41,908 nucleotides of DNA. Source: Gammaproteobacteria bacterium RIFCSPHIGHO2_12_FULL_35_23 (GTDB taxonomy: Bacteria; Pseudomonadota; Gammaproteobacteria; UBA12402). The stretch spans positions 1-41,908 of the forward strand of contig MGXT01000028.1 of assembly GCA_001801465.1 (NCBI GenBank), in the 5' to 3' direction. Position numbers and translations under genes: made by a program. Within the stretch, counting starts at the first letter, position 1, and each line of letters opens with the position of its first letter. Under the pieces are notes generated by a model, which saw nothing but the letters and a program-made list of their open reading frames with translations, was not told where the DNA came from and made no database searches. Shown here piece after piece: positions 40,189 to 41,908 of this stretch.

Positions 40189-40539
40189 CTATAGAATTGA
40201 GGTGTTAATTAAATTTACAGTCTCTTGAGGATTATCCACCTCTAATATCAGCTGCTTATATTTGTAATTTCCTTTAGTTTCAATAATAATAGAATTATTC
40301 CAATGTCTCACATCCCAAAACTCATTTTTCATACCTCTATAAGTGCCAGCAACCAAAAATGGATAAATATTAGTACCAGGTATACGTAATCCCGTAGGAT
40401 ACTTTTTTATACCTAAATTTAATTTAGCATTCTCAATATTTTTAAGCGGAATTTTAATAGAAGATTTTAATGCCCATACTTTATGCCACCCTTGAATAGA
40501 AATTAATAGGTAATTATCTAGGATTGAAATTTTTACCAT
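40189..40539 (-). CDS. Small PH-like (bPH) protein
   Basis: This 116-residue protein is predicted mostly beta-strand with no signal peptide or membrane helix. The segment GLRIPGTNIYPFLVAGTYRG followed by FWDVRHWNNSIIIETKG and LILEVDNPQETVNLIN resembles small uncharacterised proteins of the bacterial PH-domain type (pattern R.PGT...P..VAGTF ... FWDV.....I.IE......Y..L..EV..P...V..I). It lies 27 bp after the peptide synthetase on the same strand with GGAG before its ATG, so it is probably in the same operon. Its role is unknown. Confidence 0.75.
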   Translation of the reverse strand: MVKISILDNYLLISIQGWHKVWALKSSIKIPLKNIENAKLNLGIKKYPTGLRIPGTNIYPFLVAGTYRGMKNEFWDVRHWNNSIIIETKGNYKYKQLILEVDNPQETVNLINTSIL

Positions 40540-40566
40540 AAAAGCTCCTTTTATAATTTAATATCA

Positions 40567-41908
40567 TTAATTCTTAGTATATAAAGAATCCTTTTCTTTT
40601 TCATTAAGAGATTTTTCTAGAAACGCGGCAACTTCTTTAACATTTTTTTCACTAAAAAGATCATTATGCTTAGCATAAATATAAGTTATATTTAATTTTG
40701 ATTTTTCAATATAATCTTCCCAAGCATTATAGGGATACTCAGTTGGCTGAAAAATAGCATCTGTTTCTGGCGTTAGCGCTTTTAATAAGTGAACTTGCTC
40801 GCACTTTATTTTTAAATTTGGTCTATATTTTAATGCAAGCTTATTATTTAAATTAGTTTGCAATCTCAGTTTTCTTTCATCTTCTGTTGCTATTTTATTA
40901 ATAATAAAATTATTATTTGACTGATCGATATGATTACATAATGCTTCTGAATCAATAGATGATATATTGTAAGCATCGATCAGTAATAATTTATCAATTT
41001 TATCACCTTGCATTTCCATTTGTTTAACTATTTCATAAGCTACAATTCCTCCAAATGACCATCCTCCAATAATATAAGAACCATTCATTTGAACAGATTT
41101 TATAATCTCTATATAAGCAGACGCCATTTCTTCAATACTTTTGAAGTTATTGTCAAGCTCAGAAAATCTTGGATTATGTATTCCGTATAATGAACTTATA
41201 CTTGAATTCATTACATTTGCTAATTGCAGATAAGAAGATGCAACTCCACTAACCGGGTGTATTAAAAACATCTTTGGTACAGCTTCATCGGCAAGAATAA
41301 TTGGTAACAATGCTGAGTGTAGTTTTATGTTAGGTGATATCTCGATTAAATTTGCTAAATCAATTAACCGTGGGTTTTTATAAATATCTATTATTAAAAT
41401 ATTTTTATTACAATTGCTTTCAATTTTATCATGAAGTTTCATTGCTAAAAGTGAGTGGCCACCTAATTCAAAAAAGTTATCATAAATTCCTATTTTTTTA
41501 ATCTGTAAAAGCTCTCTCCATATCTCTACTAATTTTTTTTCTATGGGTGTTTTGGGAGCAACGTATTGTAAAGGCAAATAATGATTTCTACTTGGTGGAG
41601 GAAGCGCTTCCAAATCAATTTTTCCATTTATACTAATAGGCAACTTTTTTAAACAAATATAAGCATTAGGTATCATATAGCTAGGTAAGCGCTGTCTTAG
41701 ATAGCGATAAAGCAAATTAGGTAACATTCTTTGTGATGATCCTGGTTTTTGGGTATAGTAAGCAACCAATTGTTGAGTAGTTCCTAAATTCCTTATAGTA
41801 ACTAGACAATGTTGGATTTCTGAATAGGTCTTCAAGCTAGCCTCTATCTCTCCTAACTCTATCCTATATCCTCTCAGCTTCACCTGATGGTCTACCCGTC
41901 CTATAAAC
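40567..41908 (-). CDS. Nonribosomal peptide synthetase, terminal module (A-end, PCP, TE), 5' part outside window
   Basis: The frame is open to the right edge, so only the C-terminal 447 residues are seen. In order, counting from a GTG codon at 41883 that is not a real start: the end of an adenylation domain (GRVDHQVKLRGYRIELGEIE, and the A10 motif SINGKIDLEALP with Lys88), a carrier domain with the phosphopantetheine serine Ser144 in DNFFELGGHSLL, and a type I thioesterase. The thioesterase has the nucleophile Ser276 (GWSFGG), Asp303 (LLIDAY) and probable His406 (AKHNDLF). A C-terminal thioesterase marks the last module, which releases the finished peptide. The product cannot be predicted because the substrate-specifying part of the adenylation domain is outside. 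A small PH-like gene follows 27 bp downstream. Confidence 0.93.
   Translation of the reverse strand, partial: FIGRVDHQVKLRGYRIELGEIEASLKTYSEIQHCLVTIRNLGTTQQLVAYYTQKPGSSQRMLPNLLYRYLRQRLPSYMIPNAYICLKKLPISINGKIDLEALPPPSRNHYLPLQYVAPKTPIEKKLVEIWRELLQIKKIGIYDNFFELGGHSLLAMKLHDKIESNCNKNILIIDIYKNPRLIDLANLIEISPNIKLHSALLPIILADEAVPKMFLIHPVSGVASSYLQLANVMNSSISSLYGIHNPRFSELDNNFKSIEEMASAYIEIIKSVQMNGSYIIGGWSFGGIVAYEIVKQMEMQGDKIDKLLLIDAYNISSIDSEALCNHIDQSNNNFIINKIATEDERKLRLQTNLNNKLALKYRPNLKIKCEQVHLLKALTPETDAIFQPTEYPYNAWEDYIEKSKLNITYIYAKHNDLFSEKNVKEVAAFLEKSLNEKEKDSLYTKN

Overview
The window is AT-rich chromosomal DNA from a gammaproteobacterium, most likely a member of the Legionellales (the Legionella/Coxiella/Berkiella group). 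Two things point there. The housekeeping gene order is the one seen across gammaproteobacteria: uvrY(letA)-uvrC-pgsA-tRNA-Gly-Cys-Leu, ftsK-lolA-rarA-crcB-serS, trxB-infA-clpA-clpS-icd, prmB/smrB, ppsR/ppsA. Between these blocks lie large accessory genes of the kind found in amoeba- or arthropod-associated Legionellales: a giant leucine-rich-repeat protein behind a PmrA-type regulatory box, a long ankyrin protein and a nonribosomal peptide synthetase. I cannot name the genus.

Layout. Positions 1-469 hold the start of an uncharacterised helix-turn-helix protein that leaves the window. Positions 713-4410 (minus strand) hold tRNA-Leu(UAA), tRNA-Cys, tRNA-Gly, pgsA, uvrC and a LetA/UvrY response regulator. 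lptD (plus) follows divergently, then tRNA-Ser(UGA) and a YccA/BI-1 membrane protein. Positions 8321-14328 are a tight minus-strand operon ftsK-lolA-rarA-crcB-serS (cell division and chromosome segregation, lipoprotein sorting, replication restart, fluoride export, tRNA charging). trxB and infA run away from it and meet clpA-clpS tail to tail, with one small unknown gene between.

In Pseudomonas the next genes after clpS are cspD and icd. Here about 8 kb intervenes (18,661-26,834). It contains a non-coding or degraded stretch, an acylphosphatase gene, a 2276-residue protein (19,571-26,401), and a small membrane-anchored Cys-rich protein with a thyroglobulin type-1-like core. By eye the giant protein reads as leucine-rich repeats, a transglutaminase-like Cys-His-Asp domain, then a tandem series of AAA+-like modules, two with intact Walker motifs and about three degenerate. 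Its promoter carries two half-sites matching the PmrA box that controls Dot/Icm type IV secretion genes and effectors in Legionella and Coxiella. This is the most interesting part of the window and a good candidate for a previously undescribed effector.

From icd onward come nfuA, hemF, tRNA-Leu(CAA), ppsR, ppsA, tRNA-Arg(CCU), a 1069-residue ankyrin protein whose acidic C-terminus resembles an E-block secretion signal, a short-chain dehydrogenase, prmB, an Smr-domain gene and udk. The right edge holds a small PH-like protein and the 3' end of a nonribosomal peptide synthetase (end of an adenylation domain, carrier protein, thioesterase) that continues outside the window. No CRISPR array, insertion sequence or rRNA gene was seen.
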